This document shows positions 13,124 through 25,042 of a stretch of DNA of 64,000 nucleotides, piece after piece (position 1 is the stretch's first letter; each line of letters opens with the position of its first letter). The notes below the pieces were generated by a model that saw only the letters and a program-made list of their open reading frames with translations, was not told where the DNA came from and did no database searches. A program made the translations under genes and the position numbers. This DNA is from Paramecium tetraurelia (Eukaryota; Ciliophora; Oligohymenophorea; Peniculida; Parameciidae), in NCBI RefSeq assembly GCF_000165425.1, contig NW_001799555.1, positions 65,102 through 129,101 on the forward strand. The letters are read 5' to 3'.

Positions 13124-14494
13124 ATGACTTCTTTGTAGGAGAATAACGAAAATCTTGGATAGGAAATCTTTGAGTTAACCTTAAATTTAGAATTAAAAGA
13201 AAAAGAAATAGAATAAATGAAATCTCCTCCAAAAGTTTCAAATCAATTTGAAACTCAATCTTTAGAATTATATTTAATATAAATTTAAGCATTTGCAATC
13301 TTAGTAGAAAATGAAAAAGAATAATTACAAAACATATTAGCTTAAATGATAAGCTCTTAACTTGAAGCATAAAAAGAAACTTTAAAGTAAAAATAGCAGA
13401 TGCAGAATGTAAAAAAAATTTAATGTTTCTTTCTTCATAAAAATAAGAAGAAGGAAGCCCGATTAAACTTGTTATTGATAAATTAAAAGATAAAGAAAAG
13501 GATTAATAAAATGCATTAAGCCTAGATATAGAAACCTTACTAAAATGAATGAATTAAAATGAATTAATAATTAACTCTCTAGCAGAATTCAAAAAACAAA
13601 GAGAAATCATAAAATATGATAATTTAAGATACTGTTACAATTTTAAAACGTAAAAACCAAAAATTAAGGGATGGTAGATTAATTAGAGTGATAAGGATAA
13701 GAATTAGAATAGGAAATCAAGGATTTAAACTTTTCCTGATATTTCTATTTCTTTCCCAGATCTGTATTTCGACATTCCATATATTGAATAATCAAAGAAA
13801 AATTTTAGATATTGATAAACAAATTTTACAATAGCTTTTACTGTCAAAAATGATTTGACTTCAGAGTCCAAAAATGGTTACATAAATATAATTTGCTTTC
13901 TTCTGTGAATTCTTATTTGAACGCTTCGGGGCTCCTCCTCTTGAGATTAGATTAAGTATAAATTAGTTTAATGATATTTGAAATTATAAATAAATAGAGG
14001 TACATAAAGAATTAGGGAGTTTACTTTAGAAAATTAGATTTTTGAATCCTTCATTTACGAAAAACCTTCAACTAACAATAAATCATCTTAAACCTAAACA
14101 TTGAAAGTGATGTTAATGCTGAAAATATTTTGGATGAAGATAAAAATAAAGATATTGCTTTTTAAGTCAACGTCTATTTTCAGGTGAATTTAAATAAATC
14201 GATGCCGAGTAGTATACATATAATATAGATTTAAATTAATTACTTCTTAGTTCTATGACACAATTGATGTCTCAACTATGCCCTAACTTCACATTGAATG
14301 CCATTTACTAGAAGAATAGTAATAAAGCGAGTTCTGCCTTAGAAATGGACTTAAAACTAACTCGAGGTTTGATTAAGGATAATTAATAAATATAGTCGAA
14401 TAATTAATGCTTTAATTAGAATACACGAAGAAGTTACTTTATAGTTTGCAAAATTCAATCTTTATTTATTGTTCTGATTGCATAAGAATTTTGA
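13124..14494 (+). pseudogene. Decayed or mis-sequenced coiled-coil gene
   Basis: An ATG at 13124 opens a Gln/Glu/Lys-rich ciliate-code frame. A GTTT...AAG intron of 23 nt in the 13418-13445 stretch carries it on to about 13550. The frame then meets an in-frame TGA inside a plausible peptide (…LETLLK-stop-MNQNELI…), continues readably, and meets more TGAs near 13810 and 13900. Readable pieces then alternate between frames up to a TGA at 14492-14494. The later part includes an acidic stretch (near 14095) and an F/L/I-rich end. I could not find introns that remove all the stops. It is therefore either a pseudogene or a region with several sequence errors. The family is not recognised. Confidence 0.45.
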
Positions 14495-14539
14495 TATAAA
14501 GAAATAATTTATTTTAATAATTTCCTTTTTTATAATATT

Positions 14540-17500
14540 TCAAGCAAATTTACTTTCATCTTCATTTTCTCCAGGATTTTTTGCTAAATGAATGGGTTCG
14601 TACTCATTTTCATATTCGTCATCCTCTTCTATTTATTTTCTAAATTTAATATAATCGATTAATAATGCCACCAATTATAAAATAAAATCGGTCACAATAA
14701 GTTCTGCAACTAAAGTACAAGCAAGCCCTATACCCCAATAGATTACAAGTCTATCATAAACTAAAAAGTAAGATAATGTTGAAATTAAAAATCCCACAAA
14801 CAATATAAGCGTTGTTATTAAGTAACTAAAGAATGTGTAAATACATTGCTTTTTTCTCTAACCTTTGGTATTTAAATATTCACATAAAACATTAAATACT
14901 CTAAGTAACAAACTTACTCCACTTGTAAATAATATTATTTTATCTAACTATATGATCTACATATTCACTATAAATCCAAGAACTCCAGCAATCATACTGA
15001 CTCTACTTAGTAACATAAGCAATCTTTATTTACGACCAAAATTTTTCTTGAACAAAAATATTCCCCCTAATAAATTGTTTACCTAATAGCAATTTGAAAT
15101 TCGATTTTCAGAATCAAACTATCTAACTGGCTATTCTTATTGCAACTCCTATTACGGTTTTTCTGGGCTATCAGATGGACTATTAGGTTCTCCCTCACTT
15201 GGCATAATTTGAGCTCTCCTCACTCTATTTAAAACCGAAACTTTTTTTATGGTAGGAGGCTATTTGCTGAATCCTGGAAGAATTGGAATAGTAGTATCAA
15301 TGTCTTTTGAATCTTTGATATGCCCAATAATCAAAAAGATAAAAATAAGGAGGAAAAATCCACCAAAGGCAAATAGAATGTATAATCGATCTAATACAAA
15401 GTTAAGATCGAAATAGAATGGTTTAAAATAATACTGGTAGTCGTCAACTAAGGTTACATATCCTGCATCACAGGAACATGTGATAGGAGGAGTTTATGAT
15501 GACGTTTGGCAACCAGTATCATCAAAAGTTTTAGCATCTGTACTTAAAATACAAACTAAATTAGTATCAACAGAAATGAAATCAAACAATTTTTATTTTG
15601 GTCTTATTTTCTTTAGCTCTGTATATTGCCTTACCTAACTCTCAGATTTGTAATAAAGTTATTGAGTATGATTTGGATAAGGGAAATTATTTTAAAGTCT
15701 AAGAATATTTGTTTCGAAATAGCTATCAACTTAATTGTTTTCCGTCACTAAAAGCCTCTTTTTTTGAGTAGATTTTTTTTATATTGTTATTGACATAGAA
15801 CTAGAAGTATAGTTTTGTGTTTCTCCCTCTAATAATATATCTCCCGTATATAAAATTAATGTATTGTAACTATCAAATAATTTTTAGTTAATTGTCTGCA
15901 TTTAAGCTACATAAGAATCATTAGTAAATAACTATTTATTTAGAGAGGATAAAAAGTTTAAAATTTTAAAGGCTGCTTAATAATTAATAGATTATAGGGT
16001 TTATGAAATGATCCCTGTATCTGTATTTTGAGGTTGAAGGAATGTATCTATCTATGAAAACAATTACTCAGTTTTTGTTAATTCAAATACAGATTTGAAA
16101 TATGATAGTTAATATAGAAGTGATAGAGAATTCATCACAACTTAAGACTATTCTGCCTTAGATAAATCAGAATAGAGTTTGGTGGCAAGTTAATCCCAAA
16201 CATTTTAATCATTTAAAATACCAGAACAATCTGAAAAAGTAGAGTAATCCTAATCACAAACACATACTTAATTCACGCATTCTCCCCGATTCCAACAATT
16301 ATAATTACATTTGATATTTTCTAGTAAATACAGTTCCATAATAGCAATTTAATCCAATACTAGATTGGTTTGATTAAAATCTATATAATCATTAACAAAT
16401 TCAATATTATTTTTTACGCTAACAGCAGTTTTTGCTTTATGCACTGTAACCTCTACATAACTCATTCCAAATTAATCATCTTTGTTAACTTTAACTAGAA
16501 GATATTTACACGAAGGGAGAATACTTTATATTGTTTTTTCTTTTCCCCAATCTAATAATAGATATCCATTATTATTTGAAAAATTTCCAATATCCCATTC
16601 AAGATTTTGGAAATTGCTATATATGTAAACTTGGTATTATGTAGAATCTGTTTCATTTTTTACTCCGTCATCGATCACTAATGAAAACTCTGTTGAAAGA
16701 GAATAACCTGAAGTAGGGGAGACAGTTAATTTACTCAAGAAAAGAGCTGGTTTAACTCTCAAATTATATCGATTTAAAGTTCCTCCAACAATAACACTGA
16801 TGTCTTACTATGTCTAAAGATTTCCTAGATAGAGATATAAATTTAGGCGAAGAACTGATTTTTCAATGTATTCAATCTTTAATATTTTGAAATATCGAAT
16901 AATCACTAAATAATAAGATGAGACATCTAGATTATAGAGCAAGTTATCAGTGACAACTAAAATGTCTTTATTTCCTATATCAGTATTAAAAATTTACTCA
17001 GTCATATTCAGATTACTAACAATGATCTGCTAATTTAGAGTGACTGAACGAGTTTCTTTTTTTATTGTACATGAAAATTAATAGACAAAGCCAGAGGGTA
17101 AATTAGAAACATTCAAGGTTTCATTATTGCCCATAACTAAAGGTTTATTAAGTGTTGTTCTACAAGGAATATTGTAAAATAGATTAACACAAGTCCAAGT
17201 GTAACTGAGACCAATTTTGCTTAGATTTTTTGCCACATCATTATCGGAAGCATTGACTGTAAGGTTAAATTGGTCAATTCCAACAATTCTATCTTCTGTT
17301 AGGAATTGAGAGTAGAGTTAATTACTACCAATTTTCAACTTTTTGCTTAGTTTTATATCTCCAACAGAAATATCTAACAAATATTCTTAACTGGCTTTTA
17401 ACTTACCTTCAGGTATTTTGAAGGCAGTGTCAACTCCACTATCTGCTGCAATAGAGGAATCAAACTGACTTGTACCAGATGTGCTTGACTTAATTGATAA

Positions 17501-20500
17501 GGAGACTGGATAGCTTTCTGTTAGTTCTTAAGCATTACCACCAGAGCATGAGTAGGAATAGATAGTAAAGGGTACTGCTATCTCAAGATTAGCATAATAT
17601 GTAGCAGTCTCATCAAAAGAAGTTAACAGCGAAGGGTTGGTTGATTTTGTCATTACTTTAAAGGTTGTAGTTTTATTATATCCTAAGAAATTCGAATAAT
17701 TAACAGTGATATAATATGCTGAGTCTGGCAGCATAGTTCCTCCTGGTATTTTAATATATGAAGATCCATCAAACTAGCTTAATACAGAATTGATTGCCTC
17801 CTCTGTGCTATTAGTGGTCCATTTATTGTAAATCATTGCTCTGCCTCCATTATAGACTTCTTTGATAACTTCGATGGAAAGATCCATACAATAGGATATT
17901 GCATTTTCTGGATATGAGAGTATCACATTAGGAATAATTGCTGTGGACAAGACCAACTGTGTGTTATTAAACTATTCAATATAAATATCTTAACATAGTT
18001 GCAGACTATTATCGATAAATACTTTTTCCTTAAATTCAATTACATCGTTAGGCATGATTGTAGGGTTATTGCCTAATTATATAATGTATTTGTTTCCATT
18101 CTATTAGCAAATAGGAGATTCTCCAAAATTTGTATTTTTGAACCATAATTGACAATTCTCTTTACTAAAGAAGTATGCATCCTCTGAGTTTGTAGTGATT
18201 GAATAAGTGAAAATTACGATAATTTGAGTGAAATCACTACTAAATCTAACTGATTCAGCAAAGGACAATTTGCACGAGATACAATAATCAGATACAATAG
18301 GAGGTGGACGTTTACATAGACAATCAGGAGGTTCAAGATTGAATGAACATGTTAAGCAATACGATTATGATTAGCAAGTCACACATGGAGCTTAGCACTT
18401 TTAGCAATTCAAACTCTTTCTATCATCATAGTATCCAGATTAGCAATAACATTAAGGAGCATTTTGACGATCTCCTCTACATTAGATACAATTATATTTA
18501 GATTCTAGACATGAGACACATCTAAACGCACATGAATCACAAGATACTTAATTTAAGAATGTTCCGACTGGACATATACCAATACAAAAATCCTCCTTTC
18601 TTTCAAAACCATTTTGACATTCTATGCAATCTTCATTTGTTCCCCCATTACATGTTTTGCATTCTAACGAGCATTTAGAACATACTTTATCTGTAACATT
18701 CTTATAATATCCATCAGGACAATCATAAATGCATTGTCCTTAATGTTTAACTTTAGTATTTGGACATTCATCCAAACATTATAAATTGCCTAAACCATCA
18801 TTGTTCACTAATTTACTACAAGTGGCCTCACACTAATAATTGACGAGATTTTGATAAAAGTTATTTTTACAAGTTCTTAAGCATTCTGTTCCTTATTAAA
18901 AATATTTAGCTGCACATTTTGAGCAGGATGTATCTGAAGAACATTCAATGCATTCTTATGGGCAAATCTAACATTTCAAGTTGCCATCAGCATAGTACCC
19001 TTTCGGACATTGTAATAAACAATGATCTTAATATTTTAGATGAGTATTTGGACAAACAGCTACACATTTCTTAAGTGAATCAACCATGAGCAGAGTTCCA
19101 GGACACTTTTCAACGCAAACATAACCATAATCACTTCTGTAATAAGTTGGATTTTCATCACAAGTTAATGAGCAAGTTCTTCCATCTAAATAGTAATTGG
19201 CTGAACATTTAGAGCAATTATAATTAGTTCCATCATCACATCGAGAACATTTAGCATCACAGACTTTGCATGTGTCCACATCTAAATATTTTCCTAATGA
19301 ACAATAATATGTGCATCTTTATCCATCTACATTAAAATTGGCTGGACATTAATCGTAGCATTCAAAAGTAGTACCATCATCTAAATAGTAATTTGGACAT
19401 GTAGATTCGCATATGAACGTTACAGTGTTGTGATATTTCCTATTGGTTGGACAAATTTGAACACAAATAGTATCATATAAATAATAACCACCTTTACAAT
19501 CTATGCAATTAGATGGTCCACCCTCACTACATTTATTGCATTCATTAGCACATAACAAACAACCATTATTAGTTACTTCTGGATAAGTTCCATCAGGACA
19601 TGTGCCTTAACATTTTTGTTCGTAGGCATAGGATCCATTTGGACATTTCAACACACATGTACTGTTGTATTGATAAAATTAAGGAGGACAAGCAGTCAGA
19701 CATCTTTAATTTAATAAATCTTCTAAAGGATAATCAACTGGGCAAGAAACATCACAATTTCGACCAACTAAAAATTAACCTGCAACACATTTTATGCAAT
19801 TTTCACTTATTCCTGGTTAGTCAACATTATCACATGTGAGGCATCCAGTGGCACATTATTGACAAGTAAAACCATTAAAAGATTTAGATTATGAAGTGTA
19901 TTTCAAAGTTACTGTAATTACATTCTCTACAGCAACATAACCATCAGGACATTACATAACACATTTTTTGAGAGAATCTTCAAATTAACTTGCTGGACAT
20001 GTATATAAACACTACATTCCGTATTGAACTCCAGGAGCTACACAGGTGTCAGTGCATTCATTTTCTAATTAATTAGCATACTTTTTAGCATCAGCACAAA
20101 AGTCTTCGCAAATATTCTATAAAAAGTAATAACCAAAATTGCATTTCGTGCATTCTTTATTTGAGCTTCCAGTGCATTCATAACATTTGCTATGACAACT
20201 CTTACAAATACCATTTTCATTAAATGTATTCTATGGGCATTCTGATAAGCACGTTTACAAATATTATTTATATCCATTCGGGCATTTCATACTGCAATAT
20301 TTAAGATCATCAGTCACTACTTGATATACTTCGCAGCTGTCAATGCAACTCATCTTATCAGTGTCTTTATAAACTGTATCACAAGTAGAACCGCATAATT
20401 AAGTGGCTTTTACTAAATATTAATTAGCAGGACAATCTACACACGAAGTACCATTAATACAAGAATTACAACTAGTATCACAGGCTTTACATTGCGAATT

Positions 20501-22228
20501 ATCCAAATAATATTTGCTATTGCATTTTAAACTAATAGAAGAAGAAGTATTTATTGTACTGAAATCTCCATTATATTTAGTAATGCATTCATATGTCCCT
20601 GTCAAACAATGAGTTGCAATTGTTGGGGCAGAACATTTGTTACTACTTAATGTTGAGCCCACAATACATTATGTACAAGTGTTAACATTAGAACCTCTTA
20701 AACAATTATCAACATTTATGACTAAACATGATGGTGAGGAGAAATATTGACCTTAAGGACATTAGAGTAAATCAGAAGAAACTAAAGTAGAAGGATTTCC
20801 GGATGTTCCTGCCTCTTTGCACATGTTATAAGTATCTGGATTTCCGTTGCAGGCTATGCATATAGGGTATAACTCCCCAACTTCTATGATGCAAGATTTA
20901 ATGCCTGGGGAAGGGTAAAATTGATAGTTATACCCTTTGAATATCCTAATATTAGCATATTTAAAATAATTAGAAGGAGCAGTTTGCCAAACAGTCGTTG
21001 TTGGATAATCTCCAATAAAATATTGATCTGATAAAGAATCACCATAAACTTTAAATGATTTTTTTCCATATTCCTAAAATGTAGGCGTTGTAATGTCAAA
21101 TAATGCCATACCTGGATTAGTGTTATCTGGATAAAAATTTAAATTGTTATAAACCGAAATTAAAATTGGAGTCCATTGGCTTAGAGGAGCAGATATCTAG
21201 CCATGTGATTCTCCAACAACCCCCCCAATCTATACTTAAACATTGAAGGTTGACGAAGAAGAAATAAATCTTATCTGAATTAATGGATTCGAATTCTGGT
21301 CAACTCTGTATAAAAAGTTCATTTCACTATTTGGATTACCGATGTATACATTCGCTGATATCATAAACTTGTCCCCAAAACTACTTCTCAAATTATTGAA
21401 TTGAGCATATTAACCCTTTTAGAATTACCAACCCCATTTAGAATCAAAAGTTACACCATTTTTTAAATCTCCAAGATCTTAAGTCGATGATAATGAGTTT
21501 AATGCCAAAGTAGTTGATGGTAGTAATGTCATCCAATAAGTGATGTATTCTACATCAAAATTATATGCTTATCTCGTTGTTTCTGTATAAAGATTACCGT
21601 AATATGTAAATTCTTTATATTTACCACAAAATCCATTGAAGTTGAAGAGACTTACTACTTTATTTTTAATGACTATTCCTGTTGAATCAGTAAAAGTTGA
21701 AATTGTTTTAAGTTCCAAGACTGAAGAATATATGTAAATTCTGGGTAGTGTATCTGAGTGTGTTACTAATTTGTAATATAATAGTTTTTTAGTTAAATTT
21801 ATTGAAACCAAAACATAGATCCATCTGTTATCAACATCAGTTATCATTAGCTCTGAAGTTTCAAATGTCATGCAATCCTTCGTCGAAAAACAACTCTGAA
21901 CTTTAAACTATTCATTTAGAGTGGCTGCCAGATGAAAATTCCTATTTTTATAAGTCACTCAATATACGCATAATTATTGGTATCTGGCCCAATTAAGAAA
22001 AGGAGGTTTTTAGAGGTGCTCGTTGATGAATCTTTTTTGAACCAACCTGCAACTGTAAACGATGAATAGGCTGGACCCAGAAGGCTGTTTGGTATTTATA
22101 AAATATTATCTGACGTATCGCAAGGCCCAGACTAATAATTAAAACCCATTAATTACCTATACGGTCGTGAATGGTTTGTAGATAAAGTATCCAAATGAAA
22201 GGGAAAATAGTGAAAAAAATATCAGCAT
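14540..22228 (-). CDS. Giant cysteine-rich REJ/GPS-like multipass membrane protein (polycystin-1/PKDREJ-like architecture)
   Basis: The ATG (22226-22228) begins a hydrophobic signal peptide. Introns at 22132-22156 (25 nt) and 21942-21967 (26 nt) leave 2546 codons ending in TGA at 14540. Domains in order: an extracellular N-terminal region to about residue 500; furin/EGF-like Cys repeats full of CxxC pairs (about 505-1300, plus coordinates 20660-18290); a beta-rich REJ-like region with Y-x-F/x-V patterns (about 1310-2200); a GPS-like motif with spaced Cys ending in C-S-C-D-A-G-Y (near 15470-15530); a strong transmembrane helix (15330-15395); a Ser/Pro/Gln-rich loop; then several more hydrophobic segments (15070-14640) and an acidic cytosolic tail. 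REJ-GPS-multipass order is that of polycystin-1 and egg-jelly receptors. A surface receptor or channel-regulating role is inferred. No PLAT domain or channel pore was identified, so the kinship rests on architecture. Confidence 0.75.
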
Positions 22229-22399
22229 ATTTTCAAAATAATTAATTTATATAATTTTCATTAAGTCATCTAGGACTTTAATAACGATTATTCTAATTAT
22301 TAAATCTATTATTAAAGATCTTTGATTTATTTTTACAGTAAATCTCCAGTTTCCATAATTTTGTTTATTTAGAATTACTCATATATTGGCTAGAAATAA

Positions 22400-24840
22400 A
22401 GAATTTATTACTAATTTCTATTCATAAATCTTTAAATTAAGTAAGTGATAAGTATTTCCTTTCCAAAATGTTAATTCTCCAGCCCTTATTTAGAAATTTT
22501 ATTTAATCTTAGTAAAGCTTAATCAAATCATTTTTTTCTGAAGTTGACTTTCTAATTACAATATTCTGGTATCTTAACTTTCTGAAACTAGATTAATGCA
22601 ACTAGATTATTTAATCTGTTTTGAATATTCATTCAATTTAACATTCAGATCATGAATTATTTAATCACTTTTAAAACCTCATTTTCCAATTTTTAAATCT
22701 GCTCTCTATATTTCTCCTATGCTATTTCATCCTTTTATTAAACTTTGAGCGATTTAAATAGTTATTCATTCTCTCTCTAAATTGCAATTCATGATTTCTT
22801 TTCTTCTTCCAATTCCTCTATCTACTAATTTAATTTTTGCTCATAAATTCCATTTCTTTTTATTAGGACGAGATCTATTCTTGACTTTTCTCTTCTTAAT
22901 TTTGGATTGTTTTAGTATTGGATTATGATATAACTGTTTATTTTAAAAATAATCCTTTTTTGGTTTACCTCTTTTTTGATTTGAGGCTATTGTTCTTTAT
23001 ACTATTACTATTATTCTTATTGTTATCATTATTATTTGATCTCTATTTACTAGTCAATTTATTCCTTTTTTCCTTAAAATCTTGGTCTTCAGTTGATTTC
23101 AAAAAATTATTTTTATTAATTAATAGTTTCCACACCTCCTAATAACCTTTCCTCTCTCAGAGCTATAAGTTCATGAATTTTAATTTTCCATTAATTTAAT
23201 GAAACTTTTTTTATTAATTTTTGATTAACTTCAGTGCATTAAGATACGAGGGCATTGATTTTTCTCATCAATTTAATTCTTTTTTCTATTGCTTTTTTAA
23301 ATAACAATTTTCTTATTGCTCTTTTAATCTTTAGTAATTTATTATGCAATTTTACTTATAACTTCTATATAATTGTGCTGATATTAATATAAATTCTGAA
23401 TTATTTCTTAATTTTCACAAAATTTTCTAATCTAAATTCAATTAGTCTAATATTAAGAAACTCTCGAAAATGTTACTTCATGAACAACTCAGTCTTTCCT
23501 ATTTATATTATTTTTTTTATTATTCATTTAAAAACTATCCAATTTTTTAATTTTCACCTAAAAGTTTAAAAATTTCTTACCTGTTCTGTCACAACAAACA
23601 TTTGATAATTAAAACGCGGCTCTAATCTTCATTTGTAAAATTAATATTATATTAATCAAGATTATTCTTATGTAATTGGTTGGTATCAGTAAATATTTCG
23701 AATCCAAATATATCTAAAATACCCATCCATGTATTTAAAGAACTAGGGTTGCTATAATTCTAAAAACTTAAAGATTTGATGTCTTTAATAGCAGCTAATT
23801 AATTTTCTCTATTAACTAATTAAATAGCTTTTCATAAACATGTTTTGCTAGAGTATCTCTGGAACTTTAAGCACTTTCCAAATTATTATTTTTAATCACT
23901 ATCTCCTTTCACAGAAGTAACTACTTTGCATATGAGATCTTCTAAGTCTTAAATTAGAATTCCTAATAGTGAGGATGCTAATTTAAGTGAATTATCTAGT
24001 ACCAATTTAGATTTGGAAGAATCATAATCAATTTAACATTGCTAAGATTTAACAATCCAGCAATAGTTTGATAAATATATATCTTTTCATTAGGACTACG
24101 ATTTAAATTATCTAAACATAAATCTGTTTCTTAGATTTCTGATTTTTCATTTCTTTGATAAGGTAGATCACCATCTTTTAAATATTCAAATTATTAAGGG
24201 GATATAAGTTCTTTTAATTTAATAAAAGATGTGATAATTCCTTTTTAGTTATTAATCTTTACAACTCTACTTTTCTCTAATAAATAATTATCTATTATAG
24301 CTGTACTGACTCTTTTCGTATCTGAATTGAAGTATTAGTGCATAAATTTTCCAAACCTGTCATTCTTGCAGTTTTAGCATTACCATATGCTTCTAGAACA
24401 GGATTAAAAGCAAATATTTACTATTCAATGGTTTTCCCTTGTTGAATTGTTCTAAATAAGCCACTTTTTGATTCTGCAGCTAAATAATTTAAAAGTATTT
24501 TTGTTGATTCTGTTTCCCTGATCCACTTTCTCTTGATGTATTTATAGAATATATTCTTAACTCTTATATTGGAATCTCAAAAAATTAGTCGAATGATAGT
24601 TATGTAATTTTAAATAAATGAGGTTCAAACTCATTCTCTCAGGTACTTGTTTTTAATCCTTTTTGATATTATCCTAGTTTATTCTATAATAAGCAAGGGT
24701 TTCTTGATTACAAATATTAGATAGAAAAATATAAGGATTTATCGACACTAATATGACGATAATATTTGGTGAACCAATTTAGGTGTATATTTATTCCTTC
24801 AAATATCTAATTCATATATTATGAAGACAATTGAATTCAT
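22400..24840 (-). pseudogene. Broken myosin heavy-chain gene
   Basis: Minus-strand pieces match the myosin motor in order: an S-P-N/NP-Y stretch near 24720-24770; the P-loop G-E-S-G-S-G-K at about 24513-24530 (first Gly changed to Arg); a KTEST-like continuation; a G-N-A-K-T-A-R-N-D switch-I-like segment near 24385; R-F-G-K-F-M-H; L-L-E-K-S-R-V-V near 24280; and W-M-G-I-L-D-I-F-G-F-E-I-F at about 23695-23735. A Lys/Glu-rich coiled tail follows toward 22690. The frame is lost by one base inside the P-loop, again at switch I, and again after the relay region, at places where no intron is possible. Switch I also lacks the usual N-S-S. This fits a pseudogene; errors alone would not remove residues. 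The ends are approximate. Confidence 0.7.
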
Positions 24841-25042
24841 TTCGATATGATAGCAACTATGATTTCCATTTAAATAATGATACAAGAAGATCTTATAGTC
24901 CTTCATTTGCCAAAGGATCAACCCTTAATCTATTCGAAGATTTATCTTCATTTACCCTTTCGATTTTATATACTTCTTTTCATCTTCTATCCAAACATCA
25001 TCATCATAACTCATATAAATTATTGAGTAATTATTAAAATAA

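Noticed and set aside
21942-21967. Apparent frameshift in the Cys-rich giant protein near 21957
   Set aside because: Removing a 26-nt intron restores the frame. The whole gene then divides by three.
22918-23142. Hydrophobic plus-strand frame of 74 codons
   Set aside because: It is an antisense shadow of the myosin tail. The composition is that of reversed Lys/Glu helices.
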